Source of the DNA: Aminipila sp032051575
Lineage (GTDB): Bacteria; Bacillota; Clostridia; Peptostreptococcales; Anaerovoracaceae
Length of the DNA stretch: 64,000 bases
Reading direction: 5' to 3'
Assembly (NCBI RefSeq): GCF_032051575.1
Contig: NZ_DAMBYD010000003.1
Location: 323,561-387,560 of the forward strand
Shown: piece by piece, positions 52,068 to 60,752 of the stretch
Position numbering within the stretch: position 1 is the first letter of the stretch
Layout of the letters: each line of letters opens with the position of its first letter
The notes under the pieces: model-generated
Databases searched by the model: none
What the model saw: the letters and a program-made list of their open reading frames with translations, nothing else
What the model was told of the DNA's origin: nothing
Translations under genes and position numbers: made by a program

Positions 52068-52421
52068 TTAATTACGTGATGGGAATATTCCCTGAAGAGC
52101 TATGCAGTAATGCATCCCGTAACCCGCCTGCCCAACTTGTGGCTCAGCTGCTTCCAAATTTGGTAAAGCAAAGGTTGTTACTCCGTTACCTCCATATTTT
52201 ATTCCTATTAGAGCATATAATGCCTGATTTTGATTGATATTTAATATTTGTCCACGGCACAATGCCCAGCCTTTAGGCGCATAATTAAAGGACATCAGAT
52301 GGACTTCACCAAGAAATTGTTCTCCTGCTTCTGCATACGACGGGCCAACATTAAGAACCATCATGCTACTTAGAACAATTGCCATTATAATAATTTTAGA
52401 TATTAATCTTTTTTTCATCAT
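52068..52421 (-). CDS. Secreted tail-collar domain protein, single domain
   Basis: 117 residues. Signal peptide (MMKKRLISKIIIMAIVLSS...SYAEAG), then a tail-collar domain (FLGEVHLMSFNYAPKGWALC, ILNINQNQALYALIGIKYGG). The C-terminus ends IALQGIFPSRN, like the neighbour. Tail collar domains normally belong to phage tail fibres or MdpB-type proteins. Here they are secreted and adjacent to the SLH protein, so a surface fibre role is inferred. Confidence 0.8.
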   Translation of the reverse strand: MMKKRLISKIIIMAIVLSSMMVLNVGPSYAEAGEQFLGEVHLMSFNYAPKGWALCRGQILNINQNQALYALIGIKYGGNGVTTFALPNLEAAEPQVGQAGYGMHYCIALQGIFPSRN

Positions 52422-52433
52422 ACCTTCTCCCTT

Positions 52434-53015
52434 CTAATTCTGGCTTGGGAATACACCCATTGGATTGATACAATATCTTGTATATTGATTGGGCTCCATA
52501 CTGCGCATATCAGGCAGTGCAAAGGTTGTCATCCCATCACCGCCATAGGTAGTTCCAATTAAGGCAAATAGTGTGTCATATTGAGCAATGTTTAATAGCC
52601 TCCCATCGCAATGAATATATCCGCTGGGATCAAAATTGTAGGGAAAAAGCTTGATTTCTCCAATATAATCCCCGTTGTCTCCATCATCACGCGTAGGAAA
52701 TATTCCTTGCATTTCAATATAGTAGCTCATATTCTTTATAGGCTCCATCCCTCTCATATCAGGTAATGCAAAGGTTGTTGTCCCATTACCACCAAAATAT
52801 GTTCCTATAAGTGAAAACAGCGCAGTGTTGGTCTGAATAGCCATAGTCTGCCCTGTACATTCTGTCCATCCTAATGGTGCAAAGCCATAGGGAAATAGCT
52901 GTATCTCTCCTACGAAACTTTGTGAGTCTGCATATGCTGGCGTCACACTTGCTGAAAACGCTGTACACACAAGGAGTGCCATCAGCATCACCGTTGCTAT
53001 TTTTTTTCTTATCAT
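52434..53015 (-). CDS. Secreted protein with two tail-collar domains
   Basis: About 193 residues. The ATG at 53015 follows GGAGGAAC; the earlier in-frame ATG is unsupported. Signal peptide MIRKKIATVMLMALLVCTAF...AYADS. Two tandem collar domains follow: FVGEIQLFPYGFAPLGWTEC (~32-100) and YIGEIKLFPYNFDPSGYIHC (~120-190). Each has a GGNGTTTFALPDM-like motif. It is first in the operon, before 52068-52421 and the SLH gene. Confidence 0.8.
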   Translation of the reverse strand: MIRKKIATVMLMALLVCTAFSASVTPAYADSQSFVGEIQLFPYGFAPLGWTECTGQTMAIQTNTALFSLIGTYFGGNGTTTFALPDMRGMEPIKNMSYYIEMQGIFPTRDDGDNGDYIGEIKLFPYNFDPSGYIHCDGRLLNIAQYDTLFALIGTTYGGDGMTTFALPDMRSMEPNQYTRYCINPMGVFPSQN

Positions 53016-53346
53016 TAAAGTTCCTCCTTTATTATTTCTGGACCAACTGAAATACTTCAGTGGCGGAAATTCCAATTAACACTATACGTATAGATACGTC
53101 TTGACTTTTTTCATTTCTTTCGCCTCTCCAAAATAAAAAGTCATACAATAGTATTGTGCCGTAAATTTTTCTTTTTTCCTACTACCCTTTGGGTAGTTTT
53201 TTTCAATTTAGAAGTTTTTCTTTTTCAATCCACCCCTAAAATCATATTCACTACAATAGTAAACCATTCATTTGACATGAATTATATTAAAAAAGCCCCA
53301 GTGTGAAATCTATAACCTCACACTCGGACTCTCAAATCTTTTCATA
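53016..53346. other. Intergenic region with promoter side of the collar operon and two hairpins
   Basis: CTATACGTATAG (53082-53093) and CTGAA-ATAC-TTCAG (53047-53060) are perfect palindromes near the likely promoter of the minus-strand operon. ACTACCC-TTT-GGGTAGT followed by T-run (53181-53204) is a plus-strand terminator with no obvious client. AGTGTGA...TCACACT (53300-53324) followed on the minus strand by GGGGCTTTTTT terminates the upstream fusion gene. Confidence 0.6.
53300..53324 (-). terminator. Terminator of the fab operon
   Basis: AGTGTGA and TCACACT form a seven-pair stem around 11 nt, followed by GGGG and six T on the minus strand; it lies 23 bp past the stop of the MarR fusion gene. 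Confidence 0.7.
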
Positions 53347-54867
53347 TTATTCACCAGTCAATTCTGCAAATACGTCACTGACCTTTACTATTTTATCTAC
53401 TAAATAAGCATTACTGCCACAGAACACAAGTCCATTTTCAGCATCACCACTTGCAGCTGCTATTAAGGCCTCTGTGATACAGTACGGCGCAACTCTTGGA
53501 TTACATGCTGTCATGCATCCATTACAACGTTTAATTGGTTGTTTTTCTTGTTTCTCTGCAACATTTGTGACAAACTTATTTTTTATGGCTCTGCCCGGCA
53601 TACCTACAGGGCTTTTTATAATTGCAATATCGTCTTTAGTACAATTAACATACGCCTGTTTAAAGCTTTCAGGAGCATCACATTCTTCTGTAGCGACAAA
53701 TTTCGTTCCGACCTGAACTCCATCTGCACCATAGGATAACGCCTTCTCAACGTCATCTCTTGTAAAAATGCCGCCGCCGACAATTAGTTTACATTCTGGA
53801 ATACTTGCTATCTCCGCTTTAATTTCCATAATGGTCTTATAATAGTTCTCATCCGCTATTTCCAGCTGTTCCTCTTTAAAACCTAAATGCCCCCCAGCTT
53901 TAGGGCCTTCAAACACAAAGCCATCCGGCATCCTGTTATGCTTTCTAGCCCAGCTTTTTATAATCAAAGCTGCTGCTCTTGCAGAGGAAACAATCGGTAT
54001 AAGTTTAACGTCTTTTCCTTTTACGACACCAGGAAGTGAAGTAGGAAGACCTGCTCCAGAAACGATAACCTTAGCTCCTGCCTCAACAGCAGCCACTATT
54101 ATTTCATCATAGTTTCTGCCGACGCACATCATATTTATGCCAATTGGTCCTGCCCCTGGTACATCTTTAACTGCATTTACAGCAAGCTCAACTTCTCTTT
54201 TTATTCCTCTCACATTTGCAGATAGAGGATCTGTATAAAAGTCCTCTTCCATATATCCCGGTTGTGCCGCAGATATAATGCCAACGCCGCCGCATTTTGC
54301 TACTGCTGCAGCCAGTTTCCACATAGAAACTCCTATACCCATGCCACCTTGAAATATAGGTATAGGTATTTCTAGTCCATTCATATTCATTGGTTTAAGT
54401 TCCATAGGTCCCTCACTTCTAACAGGCTTTATAAGCTGCATTCTAAAAAAATCCCTTAGCCCTTCTAATGATTTTAGAAGCACATCGATTTCAGAATCAG
54501 CCATATTTGCCGTTATATCCTTAATCATGTTTGTATGAAAAGTCTGATGCTCTTCAACCACACTAATTCCTGCATCTGTAAGGCCAATTTTTACTATTCT
54601 TCTATCCTCAGGAATTCTACATCTGTCTACATATCCCTTTTTTACCAGTCTATTTATGGCTACTGTCAACGTGCTGACACTAATTTTCAAGGAACCTGCT
54701 ACTTGGGTCATGGTTTTTAATTTTCCAATGCCAATCGCTTCAAGTGTGTGAATTTCTGTTATAGAAAGGTCAACATTAGTTGATTCTTTTAATGCTTGTT
54801 CTTCAACCTTTAAAACACTATTCATAAGGCTGACTAGTATCTCGTTTAGTTTAGTATTTTTCTCCAC
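53347..54867 (-). CDS. MarR-type repressor fused to FabK/nitronate-monooxygenase-like flavoenzyme
   Basis: 506 residues. Residues 1-150 are a MarR/FabT winged helix (TNVDLSITEIHTLEAIG, ISVSTLTVAINRLVKKGYVD, RIPEDRRIVKIGLTD). Residues ~155-506 are a FabK/2-nitropropane dioxygenase TIM barrel (PIFQGGMGIGVSMWKLAAAV, GPKAGGHLG, GADGVQVGTKFV) with a C-terminal CNGCMTACNP cysteine cluster not typical of FabK. It is the last gene of the fab operon, 17 bp after fabZ, where fabT could sit. The FMN module could sense fatty acid or redox state for the repressor. An internal ATG at 54405 with GAGGG before it might give the flavoenzyme alone. Confidence 0.85.
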   Translation of the reverse strand: MEKNTKLNEILVSLMNSVLKVEEQALKESTNVDLSITEIHTLEAIGIGKLKTMTQVAGSLKISVSTLTVAINRLVKKGYVDRCRIPEDRRIVKIGLTDAGISVVEEHQTFHTNMIKDITANMADSEIDVLLKSLEGLRDFFRMQLIKPVRSEGPMELKPMNMNGLEIPIPIFQGGMGIGVSMWKLAAAVAKCGGVGIISAAQPGYMEEDFYTDPLSANVRGIKREVELAVNAVKDVPGAGPIGINMMCVGRNYDEIIVAAVEAGAKVIVSGAGLPTSLPGVVKGKDVKLIPIVSSARAAALIIKSWARKHNRMPDGFVFEGPKAGGHLGFKEEQLEIADENYYKTIMEIKAEIASIPECKLIVGGGIFTRDDVEKALSYGADGVQVGTKFVATEECDAPESFKQAYVNCTKDDIAIIKSPVGMPGRAIKNKFVTNVAEKQEKQPIKRCNGCMTACNPRVAPYCITEALIAAASGDAENGLVFCGSNAYLVDKIVKVSDVFAELTGE

Positions 54868-54884
54868 CTTCTGCTCCTTGTCTA

Positions 54885-55310
54885 TCAGCCTATAGCAAAA
54901 GTGATTTCACATTTACAGGCCACCTTATCTTCTAAATAAGCCGTCGCTACTCCTTTTCCAGAGTTGCTGCGAAGGCGGTCTAGCTCTACATGCAGACGCA
55001 GTGTATCTCCAGGAAAAACCTTTTGGCGGAATCTGGCCTCTTTGATGGCACCAAAATACGCAATCTTACCTCGATGTTCCGGCATAGACAAAATTGCAAC
55101 TGCGCCTGCCTGTGCCAAAGCTTCTACGATTAGTACACCGGGCATTACTTTTTCCTGGGGGAAATGGCCTGCAAAATAGTATTCTTCTTCTCTTACATAC
55201 TTTATCGCTGTAATGCTCTTGCCTTCTTCCATTTCTTCAATTTCATCAATTAAAAGGAACGGATCTCTATGGGGAATTATTTCCATAATTTGTTCTCTGT
55301 TCATTAACAT
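54885..55310 (-). CDS. fabZ: 3-hydroxyacyl-ACP dehydratase FabZ
   Basis: 141 residues. The hot-dog fold active site GHFPQEKVMPGVLIVEALAQ has the catalytic His in GHFP and Glu near EALAQ. It dehydrates 3-hydroxyacyl-ACP in elongation. AAGGAA precedes the start by seven bp; M3 is an alternative. It follows fabF by ~100 bp and is followed by the MarR fusion. Confidence 0.95.
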   Translation of the reverse strand: MLMNREQIMEIIPHRDPFLLIDEIEEMEEGKSITAIKYVREEEYYFAGHFPQEKVMPGVLIVEALAQAGAVAILSMPEHRGKIAYFGAIKEARFRQKVFPGDTLRLHVELDRLRSNSGKGVATAYLEDKVACKCEITFAIG

Positions 55311-55414
55311 GTAGTTGTTCCTTTCCGAAGCACATAAACAATTTTCTGGATTTGCTTGTGGCTTATGTTTTATTATTTATCTTTTACACACATTTTAATA
55401 TATTATCACAAAAT

Positions 55415-56653
55415 TTATTTTACAAACTTCTTTAATAGTATTGTTCCATTGTGCCCGCCAAATCCAAGTGAATTTGACATAACATAGTTAAGTTCCTTAG
55501 CTCTTCCTTCATTTGGGACATAGTCAAGGTCTAACTCTTCATCAGGAACTTTATAATTAATAGTCGGTGGAACAAAATCATCACCAAGAGCCTTAACACA
55601 AATAACTGCTTCAATTGCTCCGGCTGCACCAAGTAAATGCCCTGTCATACTCTTCGTTGAGCTTACAGGCACCTTTGTATCATTACCAAAAACTAATTTT
55701 ATTGCTTTTGTTTCAAATTCATCATTGTATGGAGTCCCTGTTCCATGTGCGTTAATGTAATCAACGTCTGCAGCCTGAATGCCAGCTTCTTCAATAGCCA
55801 TCTGCATTGCAGCAGCAGCGCCTTCGCCTGACGGAGATGGTGATGTTACATGATAAGCATCACAAGTAGTACCATAACCTACCACTTCACCATAAATCTT
55901 TGCTCCTCTTGCTAGTGCATGCTCCATTTCCTCAAGAACAAGGAAGCCAGAGCCCTCACCCATTACAAATCCATCTCTTTCCTTATCAAAAGGAGTTGAA
56001 CATCTGTCTTTATCTTTTTTGGTTGACAAAGCAGTCATATTTGCAAATCCTGAGAAACAAACTGGCGAAAATGCTGCTTCAGCACCACCAGCTAGCATAA
56101 CATCTGCATAACCGTGTTTAATGTATCTGAAAGCTTCCCCTAAACTGTGTGTTCCCGCTGAACAAGCAGTTACAATACCAAGGCTTGTTGCCTTCGCCTG
56201 AAAAGCAATAGAAATATTTCCTGCTAAAATATTTGGTATCACCATAGGAACGAGTAACGCGGATACTCTTGAAGTACCTTTTTCATCACCCTTAAGTGCT
56301 GCCTTTTTAGCTTCAGCTTCTAAAGTCATAACACCGCCAATACCAGTACCTGCAACAACTCCAAAACGATGTGGATTCACGTTTTCTCCACTTACAATTC
56401 CGCTATCTTCAATGGCTTCCTTAGCAGCAGTCAGTCCAAACTGTGATGATCTGTCTAATCTTTTAGCGGCTCTTTTATCTTCGTACTCGAAGTCTTTTAC
56501 TTCTCCACCCATGATTGCTTTCTGATAAGTGGTATCTAAAAGTGTAATCTTATCGATTCCATTTTTACCATTTTTAATACCTTCCCAAAAATCGGAAGTA
56601 TTATTTCCAACGGGCGTTATTGCCCCAAGTCCTGTTATAACAACTCTTTTCAT
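55415..56653 (-). CDS. fabF: Beta-ketoacyl-ACP synthase II
   Basis: 412 residues from MKRVVITGLGAITPVGNNTS. The catalytic triad is Cys in VTACSAGTHSLG, His in NAHGTGTPYND and His in KSMTGHLLGAAGA. It elongates acyl-ACP with malonyl-ACP. GGAGGAAATT places the start at 56653. It is 15 bp after fabG. Confidence 0.96.
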   Translation of the reverse strand: MKRVVITGLGAITPVGNNTSDFWEGIKNGKNGIDKITLLDTTYQKAIMGGEVKDFEYEDKRAAKRLDRSSQFGLTAAKEAIEDSGIVSGENVNPHRFGVVAGTGIGGVMTLEAEAKKAALKGDEKGTSRVSALLVPMVIPNILAGNISIAFQAKATSLGIVTACSAGTHSLGEAFRYIKHGYADVMLAGGAEAAFSPVCFSGFANMTALSTKKDKDRCSTPFDKERDGFVMGEGSGFLVLEEMEHALARGAKIYGEVVGYGTTCDAYHVTSPSPSGEGAAAAMQMAIEEAGIQAADVDYINAHGTGTPYNDEFETKAIKLVFGNDTKVPVSSTKSMTGHLLGAAGAIEAVICVKALGDDFVPPTINYKVPDEELDLDYVPNEGRAKELNYVMSNSLGFGGHNGTILLKKFVK

Positions 56654-56668
56654 AATTTCCTCCAAATT

Positions 56669-57409
56669 TTAAATACTCATTCCACCATCAACACATATAG
56701 TCTGTGCTGTAACATACTGTGACATATCACTAGCTAAGAACAGGGCCACATTTGCAATGTCCTCAGGCTGTCCCATTCTTCCAAGACTTATAGTTGCATT
56801 CATCTTAGCTCTCTGGTCATCAGTAAGTGCATCCGTCATATCTGTTTCAATTGACCCTGGCGCAATTGCATTCACTCTGACATTTCTTCTGCCAAGTTCC
56901 TTAGCAGCTGACATGGTCATACCAATAATGCCTGCCTTTGACGCTGAATAGTTAACCTGACCTGGATTACCCTTTACTCCTACAATAGAGGAAAGATTTA
57001 TGATACTTCCTGCCCTCTGTTTAATCATTACACTACTAGCTTCTTTCAAGAAATAGTAAGAGCCTTTTAAATTTGTATCTACAACTGAATCAAAATCTTC
57101 ATCTTTCATTTGAATAAGTAGTTTATCTTTTGTAATTCCTGCGTTATTCACTAAAATGTCAATTCTTCCAAAATCTAATTTTGCCTTTGCCACAGCTTCT
57201 ACAGCAAAAGCAGAGTCTGCTACGTCTCCTTTTAGGATTTCTACTTTTGTACCATACTGAGCAAGTTCATCCTGAGTCTTTTCTGCTGCCGCATCATTGC
57301 TTCTATAGCATAAAAGTACATTTGCACCATTCTTGCAAAATACTTCTGCAATTGCTTTACCGATACCTCTAACGCCACCTGTAATAATTGCACTTTTACC
57401 TTTTAACAT
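56669..57409 (-). CDS. fabG: 3-oxoacyl-ACP reductase
   Basis: 246 residues. TGGVRGIGKAIA is the NADPH loop, and YSASK (Tyr/Lys) with NLSS upstream (Ser) forms the catalytic triad. NNAG and the DMTDALTDDQ helix follow. It reduces 3-oxoacyl-ACP. It lies between fabD and fabF. Confidence 0.95.
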   Translation of the reverse strand: MLKGKSAIITGGVRGIGKAIAEVFCKNGANVLLCYRSNDAAAEKTQDELAQYGTKVEILKGDVADSAFAVEAVAKAKLDFGRIDILVNNAGITKDKLLIQMKDEDFDSVVDTNLKGSYYFLKEASSVMIKQRAGSIINLSSIVGVKGNPGQVNYSASKAGIIGMTMSAAKELGRRNVRVNAIAPGSIETDMTDALTDDQRAKMNATISLGRMGQPEDIANVALFLASDMSQYVTAQTICVDGGMSI

Positions 57410-57481
57410 TTCTTACCTCCGCATACAGATTCATACAACATTTTTGCTATAATGCAAAATCTAATTGCTAATCTGCAGTTA

Positions 57482-58477
57482 TTATTTATTTTCAATTAAA
57501 GTTTTTACTGTATTTTGTAAACTTTCCATGTCCTGAACATGTAATGTAAGCATATCTTCTTTAATCTTTTTTACAATCCCGCAAAGAGTTGTTCCTGGCC
57601 CGATTTCGATAACACATTCCACTCCATCTGCTGCCATGTTTTCAATAATCTCTTGCCAATAAACAGGACTCATAGCCTGCTTACCCATCAATTCTGCAAT
57701 AAATTTACTTACGCCAGCCTCATCTAACCCTTCTGCACCTTTCATCATGTCTTCTGCTGTTATATCTGAGTAGACCTTTTTGTTTGGTGCTTTTAAATCA
57801 CAATCCATAAGAAAATCTTGCAGTTTTGCAGCTGCCGGTGCCATCATCTTGCTGTGAAATGCAGTTCCAACACTAAGTGGAATAGCTTTTATCTTTCTAG
57901 CCTTAGCTTCTGCTTTAAATCGTTCCAAAGATTCCTTATCCCCAGCTACAACTGTCTGTACTGGCGAATTGAAATTTACGCCTTGCAAAACTCCATCTTC
58001 TTTAACATCATCTACACAATCTAAAATTGCCTTTCTATCTCCAAAAGCGGCAACCATACTGCCTCTCTGCACGCCATCTTCTCCAAGTCCGGCTTCATTC
58101 ATCCATGTACCTCGGTGGGTAACTATCTCCATACCTTTTCTTATGTCTGTAATAGAACCAGCTGCGGTCAATGCTGCATATTCGCCTAAACTGAAGCCTG
58201 CAAGGCCTACAATTTCAAGAGAATTAAGTAAATCAGAATCCTGCTTTTCTATTTCTTCTAATAAGGCTTCGTAAGCTGCCATTGTTACTGTATAAATACA
58301 TGGCTGTGTAATGTGAGTTTGTCTAAGCATCTCCTTAGTTCCCTCAAAACACCATTCTTTAACTTGTTCTCCAGCTAAATTCATTATTTCTTTAGCCCTA
58401 CTGGAATTGTCATATAATTCTTTTCCCATTCCAGTATACTGAGCCCCCTGCCCAGCAAAAATCAATCCAATTTTCAT
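57482..58477 (-). CDS. fabD: Malonyl-CoA:ACP transacylase
   Basis: 331 residues. FAGQGAQYTGMGKEL is the family start and AGFSLGEYAALTAAG holds the catalytic serine (GFSLG). The second His is in AFHSKMMAPAA. It loads malonyl groups on ACP. It follows fabK by 15 bp. No acpP is found between them, unlike many fab operons. Confidence 0.95.
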   Translation of the reverse strand: MKIGLIFAGQGAQYTGMGKELYDNSSRAKEIMNLAGEQVKEWCFEGTKEMLRQTHITQPCIYTVTMAAYEALLEEIEKQDSDLLNSLEIVGLAGFSLGEYAALTAAGSITDIRKGMEIVTHRGTWMNEAGLGEDGVQRGSMVAAFGDRKAILDCVDDVKEDGVLQGVNFNSPVQTVVAGDKESLERFKAEAKARKIKAIPLSVGTAFHSKMMAPAAAKLQDFLMDCDLKAPNKKVYSDITAEDMMKGAEGLDEAGVSKFIAELMGKQAMSPVYWQEIIENMAADGVECVIEIGPGTTLCGIVKKIKEDMLTLHVQDMESLQNTVKTLIENK

Positions 58478-58492
58478 ACTTTTGATAACCTC

Positions 58493-59440
58493 CTAAAATA
58501 AAGATACTCTATCAACGTAAATTTTTTTTGCCTCTTCAAACATTTCAGCAATGATTTCTGCGGCCGGCTGTTCCTTCATTACAATACCCGCAATCTGCCC
58601 TGACATAACAGAACCACGTTCAACATCTCCATCAAATACTGCTGCACTCAAAGCACCAATACCAACCTTATCAATTGCAGCTTGAGCTTCTTCCCCTGTA
58701 CTACTTGCTTTTTCTATTGCCAGAATTTCTCTAGCTAACTTATTCTTTATAACTCTGATCGGATGTCCTGTCGATCTTCCTGTTGCACAGGTATCGGTAT
58801 CTTTCGCCTTAATAATCGCAGCTTTATAGTTCGGTGAAACAATGCATTCCTTTGCCACTACAAATCTCGTACCCACCTGAATACCTTTTGCACCCAGCAT
58901 ATATACAGCAGCCACGCCTCTGCCATCTGCAATACCACCTGCTGCAATAACCGGGATGGACACTGCATCAACGACTTGTGGTGTTAGTGCCATAGTCGCA
59001 ATTTCTCCAATATGACCTCCCGCTTCCGTACCTTCTGCAATAACTGCGTCTGCACCGGCTCTTTCAACTCTCACTGCAAGAGCTACAGAAGCAACTACTG
59101 GAATCACTTTTACTCCAGCTTCCTTAAGAGTCTTTATATACTTGCCTGGATTGCCTGCACCTGTTGTAACTACAGGAACCTTTTCTTCACAAACCACTTC
59201 AATCAGTTCATCTATATTTGGCATAAGAAGCATAAGATTTACCCCAAAAGGTTTATCTGTAAGTTTCCTTACCTTTTTTATCTCATTTCTAAGCCAGTCC
59301 GCATCATATCCTCCACTTGCAATTATACCAAGTCCACCGCCATTACTAACTGCTGCTGCTAATGAGCTTTCTGCTATTCTAGCCATAGCTCCTTGTATGA
59401 TTGGATATTCTGTTCCTAAAATCTGACATACGTCGTTCAT
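58493..59440 (-). CDS. fabK: Enoyl-ACP reductase FabK (FMN)
   Basis: 315 residues, a TIM-barrel flavoenzyme. IIQGAMARIAESSLAAAVSNGG, AEGTEAGGHIGEI and GAKGIQVGTRFVVAKEC are the FMN and active-site segments. It reduces enoyl-ACP in Gram-positives that use FabK instead of FabI. It is related to the flavoenzyme part of the MarR fusion at the operon end, but lacks the cysteine tail. Confidence 0.94.
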   Translation of the reverse strand: MNDVCQILGTEYPIIQGAMARIAESSLAAAVSNGGGLGIIASGGYDADWLRNEIKKVRKLTDKPFGVNLMLLMPNIDELIEVVCEEKVPVVTTGAGNPGKYIKTLKEAGVKVIPVVASVALAVRVERAGADAVIAEGTEAGGHIGEIATMALTPQVVDAVSIPVIAAGGIADGRGVAAVYMLGAKGIQVGTRFVVAKECIVSPNYKAAIIKAKDTDTCATGRSTGHPIRVIKNKLAREILAIEKASSTGEEAQAAIDKVGIGALSAAVFDGDVERGSVMSGQIAGIVMKEQPAAEIIAEMFEEAKKIYVDRVSLF

Positions 59441-59460
59441 ACATATTCCTCCTGAATTAT

Positions 59461-60465
59461 TTACATTTCAAAGATAACTGCCCCTGCGCTTAAGCCTCCG
59501 CCAAAGCCCATAAGCATTATCTTATCGCCTTTTTTAATTTTTCCTGTATCTATTATATCATATAATGCCATAGGTACGCTTGCTGCGGACACATTTCCTG
59601 TCTCATTCAGACTAATTTGAAATTTTTCTATTGGCTGCTTAAATTTTTTAGCCGCAGATAAAATAATTCTTAGATTTGCCTGATGTGGAACATAGTAAGC
59701 GATATCATCTGCTGTTAGTCCTGCCAGTTCTAAAGATTTTTCCATAACTTCACCAATAGCATTTACTGCAAACTTAAATACCTGGCTGCCATGCATGGAT
59801 AAACTCTGTTTTTCAGGATTATCTAAGCTATCATCTGTAAATGGTGTTTTTGAAAACTCCATTCCACAAGTCAAAGAATTTGTCGTATCATCATAATTTT
59901 TTACAAAAGAAGAAAGGATTCCTTTTTCCTGTGGATTATTTTCCAGTAATGCCGCACCCGCTCCATCTCCAAAAAGAATGCATGTGCTTCTATCTGTCCA
60001 ATCAACAATTCTGCTCAATCGTTCCACACCTATAATTAAAGCTTTATTTATGGTGTTTGTACTAACGCCATTAACTTTATCTACCATACCATTCTTAATA
60101 AGGGCTTCTGCAATCCATATTCCATAAATAAAACCACTGCAGGCCGTACTAATATCAAAAGCAACAGCATTCGCAAGACCTAGTTCTCTCTTCACCAATG
60201 CGCCCATAGAGGGAACCAACTTGTCTGGTGTTACTGTTGCAACGATTACCAACCCTATATCATCATAGTTCTCTCCATCCAAAGCTAATTTAGCTGCGGA
60301 AACTGCTAAATCTAGTCCTGATTCACTGGTAGCAATTCTTCTTTCTGTAATTCCCGTTCTTGCAACGATCCAGTCATTGTCTGTCTCTACAAATCTATTT
60401 AAATCATCATTCTTCACTACTAACTTAGGTACTGCTTTTCCAGTATTTTTTATACTTATTCCCAA
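59461..60465 (-). CDS. fabH: Beta-ketoacyl-ACP synthase III, TTG start
   Basis: About 334 residues from MGISIKNTGKAVPKL. The active-site cysteine is in DISTACSGFIYGI (near 110), His in YVPHQANLRI and Asn in NETGNVSAASVP. It starts fatty acid chains with acetyl-CoA. TTG at 60465 has AAGGAGG five bp upstream; the earlier in-frame TTG at 60489 is inside the leader. First gene of the operon. Confidence 0.94.
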   Translation of the reverse strand: MGISIKNTGKAVPKLVVKNDDLNRFVETDNDWIVARTGITERRIATSESGLDLAVSAAKLALDGENYDDIGLVIVATVTPDKLVPSMGALVKRELGLANAVAFDISTACSGFIYGIWIAEALIKNGMVDKVNGVSTNTINKALIIGVERLSRIVDWTDRSTCILFGDGAGAALLENNPQEKGILSSFVKNYDDTTNSLTCGMEFSKTPFTDDSLDNPEKQSLSMHGSQVFKFAVNAIGEVMEKSLELAGLTADDIAYYVPHQANLRIILSAAKKFKQPIEKFQISLNETGNVSAASVPMALYDIIDTGKIKKGDKIMLMGFGGGLSAGAVIFEM

Positions 60466-60494
60466 TGTAGCCTCCTTTTTATCGTTCAATAATT

Positions 60495-60550
60495 ATTTTG
60501 ATTATCAAATTATTTTATTATATTATATTTTGATTGCTTATAAAAGTCAA
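60495..60550 (-). promoter_or_regulatory. fabH promoter with an exact FabT-type box
   Basis: TTGACT (60545-60550) and TATAAT (60522-60527) are 17 bp apart on the minus strand. ATTTTGATTATCAAATT at 60495-60511 matches the streptococcal FabT box (ANTTTGATTATCAAATT) exactly, a few bases after the expected start. A partial TTTTGATT lies at 60528. The MarR-fused protein is the likely binder. Confidence 0.85.
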
Positions 60551-60752
60551 GTAAACTTAATTTCTATTCAAAATCAAACAACAACGCAATACTCAAGTCA
60601 AATATCACTCACTTATTATTAGTTTCCAATAAAAGAATATATATTTTTTATTATTTTTAGTAATCTTACGAAAACTTAATAAATATTTAATAGACTTTCG
60701 CACCAATGTATGAAACAATATATAGTGGGAATTTAGGAGGGATTAAAAAAAA

